Assembly: GCF_025562715.2 (NCBI RefSeq)
Contig: NZ_JAPFCC010000001.1
Span: 3,697,501 to 3,761,500, forward strand
DNA length: 64,000 bases
Reading direction: 5' to 3'
DNA from: Endozoicomonas gorgoniicola
GTDB lineage: Bacteria; Pseudomonadota; Gammaproteobacteria; Pseudomonadales; Endozoicomonadaceae
Below are positions 27,703 to 36,406 of the stretch, one piece after another (positions within the stretch are counted from its first letter, which is position 1; every line of letters begins with the position of its first letter). Under the pieces are notes generated by a model, which saw nothing but the letters and a program-made list of their open reading frames with translations, did not search any database and was not told the origin of the DNA. Made by a program: the position numbers and the translations under genes.

Positions 27703-28482
27703 ATGACTGTTCGCGAACCTGCCGTTGCCGGAACCTTCTATCCTGATGACCCAGCCATACTTCAGAAAGTCGTTTCGAATATGCTTCATGAAGCTGAGCT
27801 GCGTGACCTTTCTCCCAAGGCATTGATTGTTCCCCATGCAGGTTATATTTATTCCGGTCCGGTGGCAGCCAGTGCATACCAGTTGCTGGAACCTTTCCGT
27901 AACAACATTCGCCGGGTGGTGCTGCTGGGGCCTTCGCATCAGGTAGCCTTTGAAGGTCTGGCACTACCCGATGCCGATCATTTCATAACACCGCTGGGAA
28001 GCATTCATCTGGACAAGCCTGCCATGACAGCACTCAGCCGGTTCAGCCAGGTGCAGACGCTTCCCCTGGCCCACTCCAGGGAACACAGCCTTGAAGTGCA
28101 ACTCCCGTTCTTGCAATCCTGCCTTGAAGATTTCAGCCTGGTTCCTCTGGTGGTTGGTCAGGCTTCAGCCCTGTCGGTGGCAGAAGTCATTGATTTTCTG
28201 TGGGGTAAGGAAGACACCCTGATCGTCATCAGTTCTGATCTCAGCCATTACCATGACTACGAAGAAGCCCAGCGTCGGGATGATCTGACAGTAAAAGCCA
28301 TAGAACATTTAACCACTGATCTGACAGGAGGTCAGGCTTGCGGCTGCTGCCCCATCAATGGCATGCTGAAAGCAGCCCAGAGGCGGGGGATGGAAGTACA
28401 GACTCTGGATGTTCGCAACTCCGGTGACACCGCCGGTGATAAAAAACGGGTTGTGGGTTATGGCGCCTTTGCCATTCAGTGA
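27703..28482 (+). CDS. amrB: AmmeMemoRadiSam system protein B (Memo-like)
   Basis: The protein has 259 residues. It is a Memo fold related to extradiol dioxygenases, with VPHAGYIYSGPVAASAY at the N-terminus, LLGPSHQVAFEG, and the metal-site-like SSDLSHYHDYEEA near 177-189. A Cys-rich GGQACGCCPINGML follows. It overlaps amrA (TGATG), so the pair is translationally coupled, with the radical SAM partner divergent at 27432. ATG is preceded by GGGGGA. Confidence 0.92.
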   Translation: MTVREPAVAGTFYPDDPAILQKVVSNMLHEAELRDLSPKALIVPHAGYIYSGPVAASAYQLLEPFRNNIRRVVLLGPSHQVAFEGLALPDADHFITPLGSIHLDKPAMTALSRFSQVQTLPLAHSREHSLEVQLPFLQSCLEDFSLVPLVVGQASALSVAEVIDFLWGKEDTLIVISSDLSHYHDYEEAQRRDDLTVKAIEHLTTDLTGGQACGCCPINGMLKAAQRRGMEVQTLDVRNSGDTAGDKKRVVGYGAFAIQ

Positions 28483-29069
28483 TGGAACTTCAGGGATTCA
28501 CCGCGATGGAACTGAGCTTACCTCAACAAAAAGAACTGCTCCGCATTGCCAGAAAAACCATAGCCGACAGCTGTCGACAAGGGTTGCCTCCGGGAACGTC
28601 GGAAGGAAATTTTCCTCCGACCTTTTATGAACACCGGGCAACCTTTGTAACACTGCTGAAACAGGGCGACCTGCGCGGCTGTATTGGATCATTGCAGATC
28701 AGACGCCCGCTTATAGAAGACATTATCTATAACGCCTTTGCAGCAGCATTCCGGGATACGCGGTTTCACCCGGTGTCCCAGGCAGAACTCACCGAGATAG
28801 ACGTCGAAATATCAATACTTAGCCCTCTATCAGAAATGAGTGTCAGCTCTGAGGGCGACTTGCTGAAACAGCTTATTCCCGGTCAGGACGGGCTGGTGAT
28901 TGAAAATGCGGACTACCTGGCCACCTTTTTGCCGCAGGTCTGGGAAGAGCTTCCTACTGCGAAACAGTTTTTACAGCACTTAAAACAGAAAGCGGGCATG
29001 CCGCTGGACTTCTGGCCCGATGATATAAAGTGTTCCCGTTATTCATGCCTTAAATTTAAAGAGCAGTAG
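28482..29069 (+). CDS. amrA: AmmeMemoRadiSam system protein A (AMMECR1 domain)
   Basis: The protein has 195 residues from the ATG at 28482, which overlaps the amrB stop (TGATG). GTG at 28479 and ATG at 28506 are alternatives. The AMMECR1 core is clear: EGNFPPTFYEHRATFVTLLK, then DLRGCIGSL, and RDTRFHPVSQAELTEIDVEI. The human homologue is AMMECR1 and the biochemical role is unknown. It is the third member of the amr set, followed by a strong terminator shared with tyrS. Confidence 0.9.
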   Translation: MELQGFTAMELSLPQQKELLRIARKTIADSCRQGLPPGTSEGNFPPTFYEHRATFVTLLKQGDLRGCIGSLQIRRPLIEDIIYNAFAAAFRDTRFHPVSQAELTEIDVEISILSPLSEMSVSSEGDLLKQLIPGQDGLVIENADYLATFLPQVWEELPTAKQFLQHLKQKAGMPLDFWPDDIKCSRYSCLKFKEQ

Positions 29070-29098
29070 CACCTTTGAAAACATCCAGAGCCAAAACA

Positions 29099-29135
29099 AA
29101 AACGCCGCTTTGCCCATTGGGAAAAGCGGCGTTTT
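29099..29135. terminator. Bidirectional terminator amrA / tyrS
   Basis: AAACGCCGCTTT pairs with AAAGCGGCGTTT, with A- and T-tracts on the two sides, between convergent genes. This is a textbook intrinsic terminator for both strands. Confidence 0.9.
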
Positions 29136-29150
29136 CAGGTGGAGCTAAAG

Positions 29151-30458
29151 TTATACCACTTCAAACAGGAAATGGTTTTTCTTACCCAGCTTAACCAGGA
29201 AGAAACGACCAAACAGGGCGTTATCTTTCGCAAAGCATTCAGCCAGGTTCATGTTGTCAGCGGCACCACGGGCTTTACCGTTAAAGAATACCGCATTATT
29301 GCCCAGAGCATCTTTTACCTGTTTGCCTGATTTCACCATACCCACTTCAGCAAACAACTGAGTCATCGCCTGACCTTCCAGCTCGTCCAGCTGGATGGTT
29401 GCACTTGGCAGGCCATCCTGCTTCAGCTGTTCCAGATCGGTTTCAGACAGATTAGAGATATCACCAGAGAACAGGGATTCCGTTATGCGCCCTGCAGCCT
29501 GCAGACCTTCTTCGCCATGTACCAGGCGAGTCACTTCACGAGCCAGAATGCGCTGAGCTTCAGGACGCCCTGCACGCTCTTCATCAGCCTTTCTGATACC
29601 ATCGATCTCTTCCTGACTCAGGAAGGTGAAGAAGCTCATAAAGCGGTATACGTCAGCGTCCGCAGTGTTCATCCAGAACTGGTAAAACGCATACTGAGAC
29701 GTTTTAGAAGAATCCAGCCATACGGCTCCACCTTCCGTCTTACCAAACTTGGTACCATCAGACTTGGTAATCAGAGGTACGGTCAGACCAAATGTACGAG
29801 CCTGATTCATACGACGGGACAGGTCGATACCGCCAACGATATTACCCCACTGGTCACTGCCGCCTACCTGCAGAGTGCAGTCGTAACGCTTGTTCAGCTC
29901 GGCAAAGTCCATTCCCTGCAGCAGAGCGTAGGAAAACTCAGTAAAGGAGATACCAGCCCCTTCACGGTTCAGACGCTGCTGAACAGACTCCTTGTTAATC
30001 ATGGCATTGACAGAAAAGTGTTTGCCAATATCACGCAGGAAGTCCAGCGCAGTCATCTCACCGGTCCAGTCCAGGTTATTGACGACCATTGCAGAGTTTT
30101 CACCACAATCAAAGTCAATAAACTGACTGACCTGACCTTTGATTTTGTCAACCCAGCCAGCAACAACGTCTGGCGTATTCAGCTGACGTTCGGCAGCCTT
30201 GAAACTTGGATCACCAATCAAACCTGTTGCACCGCCTACAAGGGCAATAGGCTTATGACCAGCCATCTGAAAGCGCTTCAGTACCAGCAGAGGCACCAGA
30301 TGGCCCAGATGCAGACTGTCTGCCGTCGGATCAAAGCCACAATAAAGAATCCGAGGCTGTTCGCTCAGATGAGCGTCCAGTTCCTCGACGGCAGTGGTCT
30401 GCGCGATGAGCTGGCGGGCCTGCAGATCTTTCAGCAGTGGGTTTTGATTCTCAGACAT
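29151..30458 (-). CDS. tyrS: Tyrosyl-tRNA synthetase
   Basis: The protein has 435 residues. It is a class I synthetase with the HIGH motif as H50-L-G-H53, and the KMSKS equivalent is KFGKT within SDGTKFGKTEGGAVW. The tyrosine-binding YCGFDPTADSLHLGH and the QVGGSDQWGNIVGG block are present. The C-terminal S4 domain (from about residue 365) contains KSGKQVKDALGNNAVFFNG. It charges tRNA-Tyr with tyrosine in the cytoplasm. It is divergent from mepM, in the same order as in pseudomonads. Confidence 0.97.
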   Translation of the reverse strand: MSENQNPLLKDLQARQLIAQTTAVEELDAHLSEQPRILYCGFDPTADSLHLGHLVPLLVLKRFQMAGHKPIALVGGATGLIGDPSFKAAERQLNTPDVVAGWVDKIKGQVSQFIDFDCGENSAMVVNNLDWTGEMTALDFLRDIGKHFSVNAMINKESVQQRLNREGAGISFTEFSYALLQGMDFAELNKRYDCTLQVGGSDQWGNIVGGIDLSRRMNQARTFGLTVPLITKSDGTKFGKTEGGAVWLDSSKTSQYAFYQFWMNTADADVYRFMSFFTFLSQEEIDGIRKADEERAGRPEAQRILAREVTRLVHGEEGLQAAGRITESLFSGDISNLSETDLEQLKQDGLPSATIQLDELEGQAMTQLFAEVGMVKSGKQVKDALGNNAVFFNGKARGAADNMNLAECFAKDNALFGRFFLVKLGKKNHFLFEVV

Positions 30459-30746
30459 TTACTGTTTCCTGCACATGCGGGTCTTGATAAAAAATTGGAT
30501 CGCACAAAATACATGAAAAACCGCTCAAGAACAAAGCCGTATAGTATTTTTCCATACAAAAAGGGTTCAGAAGACAACCCGTTGGGCTTCTGAAAACAAG
30601 CACCAAGACTGAAAATGTAGCCTTCGCTGGCCTTTTTTCAAATCGCTTCTAGCTATATATCAACCCATCAGGTAGCTTTTAACGTTATAATTTACTTATA
30701 TTGCAATAAAATCACTCATGTTACGGATCAAAAGTTAGAGATCAAA

Positions 30747-32219
30747 ATGACAAAGGTTGTTTTAACAGGTGCAACCCGTCTTCGCCGTCAAAACGGTCGC
30801 CTGCCCCACTTCCCCAGACGACACCTGATGCTGGTTACAGGTGTAATGATTATTGTGTTCTTATTAATTGGTTTAGTGCCGTCTACAGACGTTGAAGCCA
30901 ATAAAACCCGTATCCCAGTGAAAATTGATGGGGTTAAGCCCGGCTCTCTCAAAAACGAGTCGCTAAAAGAAGAGTCACCCGGAAAAGAGCTGCTTGAGAT
31001 AACACAGCCAGCTCAGCCAATGCTTCCAGGAATACCCAAAGCTGACTCAGAGGCTATACGCCGTGCCAAACAAGACGCTGACAGAAAAGCCCGGGAACTG
31101 GCGACACTGGGCAGGTGGAAAAGTCTGGTGGTCGAAAGCGGCGATAATCTTTCCAGCCTGTTTGCCAAGCAGGGTTTAGGGGCCAGGGTCGTCTATGACA
31201 TCAGCAAAACCCCTGACTATGGAAGACTACTCGCAGATATCCGCCCCGGACAAACCCTGAAATTCAGAATCAATTCAAAGAACGAGTTAACCCAGTTCCG
31301 CTATGTCCGGGATCGCCTGAATCATCTCCTGTTCCAGAAGACAGATAACGGCTATGTTGCTGAAAAAATCGTATTTAAGCCACAAGTTCGAACTGCCTAT
31401 GTGGAAGGAAAAATCAACGACTCACTGTTTCTTGCCAGCCAGAAAGCAGGACTGACAGACCGGCTCACCATGGAGCTGGCAGGAATCTTTGGCTGGGACA
31501 TCGACTTTGCCCTGGATATTCGTGAAGGCGACCACTTTAATGTCGTCTATGAAGAGCGCTACCTTGACGATGAAAAACTGGGCAATGGCAACATCCTTTC
31601 TGCCACCTTTGTCAATAAAGGCAAAAGCTATACAGCCATTCGTTACACCGACAGTAAAGGCAGTAGCCGTTATTACACACCAGATGGCAAAAGCATGAGA
31701 AAAGCCTTCTTGCGTACCCCTGTTGAATTCACCCGCATTAGTTCCCGGTTCAATCCAAATCGTCTGCACCCTATTTACAAAATCAAACGCCCTCACCGGG
31801 GGGTTGACTATGCTGCCCCAACCGGTACACCGATAAAAGCAGCGGGCGATGGCAGAATACAGTTTTCAGGCTGGCAGAACGGTTTCGGCAACGTAGTATT
31901 TATTAAACATCCCAATAACATTGTCACCGTTTATGCCCACCAGAGTCGGCTGAATAAACGCTTCAAAAAAGGCTCCAGAGTGAACCAGGGTGACATTATC
32001 GGTTATGTTGGCTCCACTGGCTGGGCTACAGGGCCTCATCTTCATTATGAATTCCGTGTCAATGGAGAACACAGAAACCCTGTAACCGTAAAATTACCTG
32101 ACGCCAAACCCGTTCCAAAAACTGAAATGGCTCGTTTTAAACAACACAAGGCCAGTATCCTGGCGCAGCTGAAACAGCATCAGAAGGCTTATAAGGGAAC
32201 AATGCTTGCCTCTCAGTAA
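30747..32219 (+). CDS. mepM: Murein DD-endopeptidase, M23 family (MepM-like)
   Basis: The protein has 490 residues. A single N-terminal membrane anchor (about 27-45) is followed by a linker, an OapA/LysM-like domain (WKSLVVESGDNLSSLFAKQG, about 127-146) and a LytM/M23 zinc peptidase domain. Its metal ligands are H350 and D354 in HRGVDYAAPTG and H433 in GPHLHYEF, with H431 also catalytic. It cleaves peptide cross-links in murein to allow wall growth. It is followed closely by anmK, so wall turnover and recycling are paired. This tyrS-mepM-anmK order is a conserved gammaproteobacterial arrangement. Confidence 0.92.
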   Translation: MTKVVLTGATRLRRQNGRLPHFPRRHLMLVTGVMIIVFLLIGLVPSTDVEANKTRIPVKIDGVKPGSLKNESLKEESPGKELLEITQPAQPMLPGIPKADSEAIRRAKQDADRKARELATLGRWKSLVVESGDNLSSLFAKQGLGARVVYDISKTPDYGRLLADIRPGQTLKFRINSKNELTQFRYVRDRLNHLLFQKTDNGYVAEKIVFKPQVRTAYVEGKINDSLFLASQKAGLTDRLTMELAGIFGWDIDFALDIREGDHFNVVYEERYLDDEKLGNGNILSATFVNKGKSYTAIRYTDSKGSSRYYTPDGKSMRKAFLRTPVEFTRISSRFNPNRLHPIYKIKRPHRGVDYAAPTGTPIKAAGDGRIQFSGWQNGFGNVVFIKHPNNIVTVYAHQSRLNKRFKKGSRVNQGDIIGYVGSTGWATGPHLHYEFRVNGEHRNPVTVKLPDAKPVPKTEMARFKQHKASILAQLKQHQKAYKGTMLASQ

Positions 32220-32250
32220 TGCTCCAGATCTCTTAACAGGCTTTCCTATT

Positions 32251-33345
32251 ATGAAACCATTATTTATAGGTTTGATGTCCGGCACCAGCCTTGATGCTGT
32301 GGATGCGGTACTGGTGGAATTTGATGGTTTATCCTGCCGGATGCTGGCAGCACTTTCTCACCCGCTGCCAGAACGATTGAAGCAAACATTGGTTGAACTC
32401 ACCCTTCCGGGTGATAACGAAATCGAAAAGCTTGCTGAAGCCGAGCCAGCGTTTGCCCGGGAGTGTGCTGAAGCCGTCCAGTCCCTTCTTGAAGCCAGCC
32501 AGCAGACGCCGAAAAATATTGCCGCCATAGGCAGTCATGGTCAAACCATCAGGCACAGGCCGGAGAAAGGTTACACACTGCAAATTGGCGACCCCAGCCT
32601 GATCGCAGAATTGACCAATACAACGGTCGTCGCAGACTTCCGTCGCCGTGATATTGCGGCAGGCGGCCAGGGCGCACCGTTGGTTCCGGCTTTTCACCAG
32701 TCAGTTTTTCGCCGGCCTGGTGAACGCAGTGTTATCGTCAATATTGGCGGCATGGCTAACCTGACCATTCTGGATGAACAGCCGGTCAGGGGGTTTGATA
32801 CGGGCCCTGGAAATATCCTGATGGATCAGTGGTGTCAGCGTCATACGGGACAGCCCTTTGACTACAACGGAAAATGGGCTGATTCTGCCAGCTTTGACCA
32901 GCCACTGCTGGAGCATCTGTGCGAAGAAGCCTTTTTTCACCAGCTGCCGCCAAAAAGTACGGGGCGGGAATTGTTTAATATGGAATGGCTGGCTAGCAGA
33001 CTTGAGCGGTTTACTCACCTTTCACCTGAACAGGTTCAGTCCACATTGTGCCAGCTGACAGCAAACACCATTGCCCACGACATCAGGCACTTCGCTCCTG
33101 ATTCCCAGACTGTTTACCTGTGCGGCGGCGGCGCCCACAATCAGGCTCTGGGCGAACGTTTACGACAACAGTTGCCTGATCATTCCATATCAACAACAGA
33201 AGTCCTGGGCATTCACCCCGACTGGGTAGAAGCGGTTGCTTTTGCCTGGCTTGCCCGACAGACGCTTCAAGGCATACCCGGAAACCTGCCGGAAGTAACC
33301 GGTGCTGCTGGTCCGAGAATACTGGGTGCCATCTATCCGGCTTGA
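32251..33345 (+). CDS. anmK: Anhydro-N-acetylmuramic acid kinase
   Basis: The protein has 364 residues from the ATG at 32251. An upstream in-frame start at 32206 would overlap mepM and add a non-conserved tail. The sugar-kinase fold shows GLMSGTSLDAVDAVLVEFDG at the start, DFRRRDIAAGGQGAPLVPAF, NIGGMANLT and a late CGGGAHN ATP-site block. It phosphorylates and opens anhydro-MurNAc imported during peptidoglycan recycling. It sits 31 bp after mepM in one transcription unit. Confidence 0.95.
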   Translation: MKPLFIGLMSGTSLDAVDAVLVEFDGLSCRMLAALSHPLPERLKQTLVELTLPGDNEIEKLAEAEPAFARECAEAVQSLLEASQQTPKNIAAIGSHGQTIRHRPEKGYTLQIGDPSLIAELTNTTVVADFRRRDIAAGGQGAPLVPAFHQSVFRRPGERSVIVNIGGMANLTILDEQPVRGFDTGPGNILMDQWCQRHTGQPFDYNGKWADSASFDQPLLEHLCEEAFFHQLPPKSTGRELFNMEWLASRLERFTHLSPEQVQSTLCQLTANTIAHDIRHFAPDSQTVYLCGGGAHNQALGERLRQQLPDHSISTTEVLGIHPDWVEAVAFAWLARQTLQGIPGNLPEVTGAAGPRILGAIYPA

Positions 33346-33438
33346 AACATTTTTTTAAACAAATATACAGTCTGCCCCACCGTGATGCAGCTATCTGCTG
33401 ATTGTCTATCCTAAGAATTTGTGCTGGGGGTTACAGAA

Positions 33439-34239
33439 ATGAAAAACAGCTTTATTGCTAACTCAGTGAATAGAACGGTCCAAGGTTTGCTGGGCGAACA
33501 CAACACATTGGGTACATCATTCAACCTTTATAGTCAGAAACGTTTTTCTCTGGATCAGGTGCATGAAAAAATACAAACGCATGCCGCTTATCCCCGCTTG
33601 AAAAGTGCATCTATTTTTTTATACGCGGCCCGACATCACTCTATGATGAGCAATCACAATGATTATGAGGCAGGGCGCAGATTGTATGATCATTGCATGA
33701 CACCTTACGCTGATAACGGAATAGCTGCCAATGCCCATGAGTGTGCGGCGCTTGTTATTTATTCAGCACTGAGTAGCACAAGTCTGGTTCAGGTTAATCG
33801 TGCAATTGTCTTAGGCTCGGGGGACAACCCTTCCAGAAAGATCCTTCATGAGTTTGCCATCATTGGTGAAGTGACAGGCAATGCAACCTGCGTAACGATG
33901 CCCATGGATAGAATAGCTGTTTTTTTAAGAAAAAAACTACTGTCCCGATCAGAAACTCCCTGGGCGGTTGATGCTGCTTTCAATGTTGTTTGTCCATTAA
34001 AGGTTTATATTAATTGTCTTGGTCAGGCTATTTCTAATGTTGCCACGGCAGAAAAAAGTGGGCAGGCTAAAGGCTACAAAAAACAGCCTCCGCTCCTGAT
34101 AGGTCCGGAAGTCTCACCAACGGCTTTCTATGCCATGGTTTCTGATGGCGATTTACTGGCTGTCGAAGTGACTCAGGGGTCAGAGCGTCTTAACATTTCC
34201 GAGAATGAAGGAAATCTGAACCTCAATGATTTTTTTTAA
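33439..34239 (+). CDS. Unknown protein with possible papain/transglutaminase-like C-H-D triad
   Basis: The product has 266 residues from the ATG at 33439, which has a GGGGG ribosome site; the GTG at 33421 is less likely. I do not recognise a named family. The order C102 in GIAANAHECAALVIYSAL, H137 in KILHEFAIIGE and D178 in PWAVDAAFNV resembles the Cys-His-Asp triads of effector-type cysteine proteases and transglutaminase-fold proteins. In those, Cys opens a helix, His opens a strand and Asp follows a PW turn. There is no signal peptide and no membrane segment. It interrupts the conserved anmK-erpA neighbourhood and has its own spacing, so it looks like an acquired accessory gene, possibly a secreted effector. 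Function is inferred and needs structural support. Confidence 0.5.
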   Translation: MKNSFIANSVNRTVQGLLGEHNTLGTSFNLYSQKRFSLDQVHEKIQTHAAYPRLKSASIFLYAARHHSMMSNHNDYEAGRRLYDHCMTPYADNGIAANAHECAALVIYSALSSTSLVQVNRAIVLGSGDNPSRKILHEFAIIGEVTGNATCVTMPMDRIAVFLRKKLLSRSETPWAVDAAFNVVCPLKVYINCLGQAISNVATAEKSGQAKGYKKQPPLLIGPEVSPTAFYAMVSDGDLLAVEVTQGSERLNISENEGNLNLNDFF

Positions 34240-34344
34240 CGTTAGTTCGAACTTTGAATCAGGGTGTGATGCAACTGATGCACGAACCCTTTTACTTGTG
34301 ATGGCAGCGCCGGCGTACCGGATCAGGCGGGTAACAGGCTGCAA

Positions 34345-34368
34345 GCAGTTCAAAAGGCTTTGAACTGC
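34345..34368. terminator. Hairpin downstream of erpA
   Basis: GCAGTTCAAA pairs perfectly with TTTGAACTGC around a four-base loop, just past the erpA stop codon. No clear T-tract follows on the minus strand, so it may be a transcript-end stabiliser rather than a terminator. Confidence 0.45.
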
Positions 34369-34387
34369 TCAGCAACAGATGCGCAAC

Positions 34388-34744
34388 TTAAATGGAAAAA
34401 GAGGAGCCACAGCCGCAGGTGGACTTTGCGTTTGGATTTCTTACCAGAAAGCGGGAACCCTGAAGTCCGCTCTCATAATCCACTTCAGCACCTACAAGAT
34501 ATTGATAGCTCAGGGAGTCCACGACCATTTCAGCGCCTTTTTTACACACCAGGGTGTCGTCATCAGCCAGTTTATCGTCAAAGGTAAAACCATACTGAAA
34601 ACCGGAGCATCCACCACCGGTGACATACACCCGAAGACGTTGAGATTTATTCTCTTCATCTTCCATCAGCTCATTGACCTTGCTGGCAGCATTGTCTGTG
34701 AAAATAATTGGATCCGGAACAACCGTTTCAACTACTGCGCTCAT
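34388..34744 (-). CDS. erpA: Iron-sulfur cluster insertion protein
   Basis: The protein has 118 residues and is an A-type carrier. The three cluster ligands are conserved: C46 in GGGCSGFQYGF, and C110 and C112 in STCGCGSSFSI. It carries 2Fe-2S or 4Fe-4S clusters to apoproteins such as IspG. The position near argC and the tyrS block fits pseudomonad gene order. Confidence 0.96.
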   Translation of the reverse strand: MSAVVETVVPDPIIFTDNAASKVNELMEDEENKSQRLRVYVTGGGCSGFQYGFTFDDKLADDDTLVCKKGAEMVVDSLSYQYLVGAEVDYESGLQGSRFLVRNPNAKSTCGCGSSFSI

Positions 34745-34868
34745 TCATCCTCCCGTGTTACCCGCAACGACGTGTAACCCGTTAATACCACTTTACAGGC
34801 ATTATCCAAGTAACCCAGCGTTTCAGTCAACTATTTGATTCTGTTGTTATTCCCTGAAATACAGGTAA

Positions 34869-35057
34869 TTACCCATGTTCAACAACCGTACCTGCGGTAG
34901 CTTTCGCAATCAATGGCTTGATATCAGCCTTGCCATTGGGGTGAGGCTCAAGGCTACCGTTGACCTGCGAACCTTTGAACATCTCAATAATATTGTAATA
35001 GACATTGCCACTATGCCACTGCCCGATAATGTCAGGTGCCTTATTTTTGCCCCACAT
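34869..35057 (-). pseudogene. Bactofilin remnant lacking the central beta-helix
   Basis: The frame has 62 codons, beginning MWGKNKAPDI (a typical bactofilin start) and passing within a few residues to SGNVYYNIIEMFKGSQVNGS, which is normally the C-terminal part of the domain. The repeating beta-helix between them (roughly 70-80 residues in relatives, from memory) is absent without a frameshift, so this looks like an in-frame internal deletion. It overlaps the end of the DUF6776 gene by 17 bp, as the full-length gene does in related gene orders. It may still be translated, but it is unlikely to polymerise. Confidence 0.7.
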
Positions 35058-35826
35058 TGGCTGCCAGCTCCTCGTGCCAGTCGAATAATTCTTCCAGGCT
35101 TCGAGCCCCGCCACTGCGAATAATGACACTGACGGTGATGCTTTCAGGCTTGAAGTCTTCGGGAAGCTCGAATTCCAGAAGGCCACGATCATCAGGGAAA
35201 GACTGAAAATATCGAAAGCCCAGTGTCGGATTATCCCCTACACCGGCCAGTTCAAGCAAAGACAAACTGGTGGGCTGCCCCCCCTGCTCACCCTTTACGC
35301 TGGCCCTCAGGGTGCCTTTTAGAAAATTGTTGCTTCGCGACACCTGAGAAACCACCATACGCATCTGATAGCGATTAGGTTTATTACCGGGTATCAGATC
35401 GAAGGCATTCAGCCGGACACCCTCGTTCAGGTCTTCAGGGGCTATGACGCTCTGGTAAAATGCCATGGTTTTTGATATCTCAGCCTTTTCCTGCTCCAGC
35501 TCACGAACCTGAACCCTGACATTCTCAGCCGCCTGCCGGTCAATCCGGCTGGAGCGTTCAAGCATTGCCACCCGGGATGCCAGTTTTTCATTCTGGTTCT
35601 CAAGGCGGGTTACATCTGTCGCCAGCTGCCTGTTTTCCTGCTTCAACCCTTCATTCTCGTCAATCACCCGACTGGCACCAAACCAATAGGCAAAAACACC
35701 AAAGCTGATAAACAGAGCCACCAGCAATAGTTGCAGCCGTCGTTCCCGGGCAGGGTCGTGGCGAACAACTCTCATGCCTCCAGCGGAATTCATAGAGTCT
35801 TGATCTTGGTCGGGGTTAAAAGCCAT
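35041..35826 (-). CDS. DUF6776-family membrane-anchored coiled-coil protein
   Basis: The protein has 261 residues. A cytoplasmic N-tail (MAFNPDQDQDSMNSAGGMRV) is followed by one membrane segment (LLLVALFISFGVFAYWFG, about 33-50). A coiled coil runs from about 57 to 125, rich in Leu/Glu/Arg heptads. A C-terminal beta-type domain ends with LEFELPEDFKPESITVSVII. Family function is unknown. In related bacteria it lies next to a bactofilin gene, and here the neighbour is the truncated bactofilin it overlaps. It is probably involved in envelope or cytoskeleton organisation, by context only. Confidence 0.75.
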   Translation of the reverse strand: MAFNPDQDQDSMNSAGGMRVVRHDPARERRLQLLLVALFISFGVFAYWFGASRVIDENEGLKQENRQLATDVTRLENQNEKLASRVAMLERSSRIDRQAAENVRVQVRELEQEKAEISKTMAFYQSVIAPEDLNEGVRLNAFDLIPGNKPNRYQMRMVVSQVSRSNNFLKGTLRASVKGEQGGQPTSLSLLELAGVGDNPTLGFRYFQSFPDDRGLLEFELPEDFKPESITVSVIIRSGGARSLEELFDWHEELAANVGQK

Positions 35827-36082
35827 TGGCAGAAATCCAAATCATGCAACCAGAAATCAAAATGACTGATTTGCTGCAGTTTGCGAGGGAATACTTCCAG
35901 AAGTGGAATAGTAGTACAAAATAGCCACGGAACTATACACAAGCAAAACACCAGAAGCCAACATCGCTTCATTATTGAGCGCTCCCATTCCCTGCATGAA
36001 AAATAGACGCTATCAACTTCGCTGGCTAGCCCTGAGTCTTATCGTTACCATCTAAGTTCCGAAACCGACTTGAGGACAGGGA

Positions 36083-36256
36083 ATGAATCTGCTCACCATT
36101 CTGATGCTGCTGTTTGCCACGCTTATGGTCATTGTCATGGTCACTGAAAAGTACGGCAGGCCCATGAACAATGAAAAACAGGCGAAGTGGTCAAAGATCA
36201 TTATGATACTGGTGTTTGCACTGATTTTGGTCCGCATACTAAAAGAGCTGTTCTGA
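36083..36256 (+). CDS. Small membrane protein, 57 residues
   Basis: The ATG at 36083 is preceded by GAGGACAGGG. The product, MNLLTILMLLFATLMV... to ...VRILKELF, has two hydrophobic segments (about 2-20 and 38-52). They are joined by a charged loop containing TEKYGRPMNNEKQAKWSK, as in a helical hairpin. I know no name for it. It fills the gap between the divergent DUF6776 gene and argC. The good ribosome site and composition argue that it is real. Confidence 0.65.
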   Translation: MNLLTILMLLFATLMVIVMVTEKYGRPMNNEKQAKWSKIIMILVFALILVRILKELF

Positions 36257-36406
36257 ACAACCAGAAGTGACAGGATTATCTCGACAGGAAAGGCGCTGTA
36301 GATACCACTCAACTGAATATTGAACTTATCCACAGCCAATCCGCTGCACGAACGTCTACCCACCCTGTTGCGACCACAGGGGGACGGAACCCTGCCAGAA
36401 TGCTGA

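Noticed and set aside
29517..30593. 358-codon frame antisense to tyrS
   Set aside because: It lies fully over tyrS, has no recognisable domain, and has a Gln/Thr/Ile-rich shadow composition.
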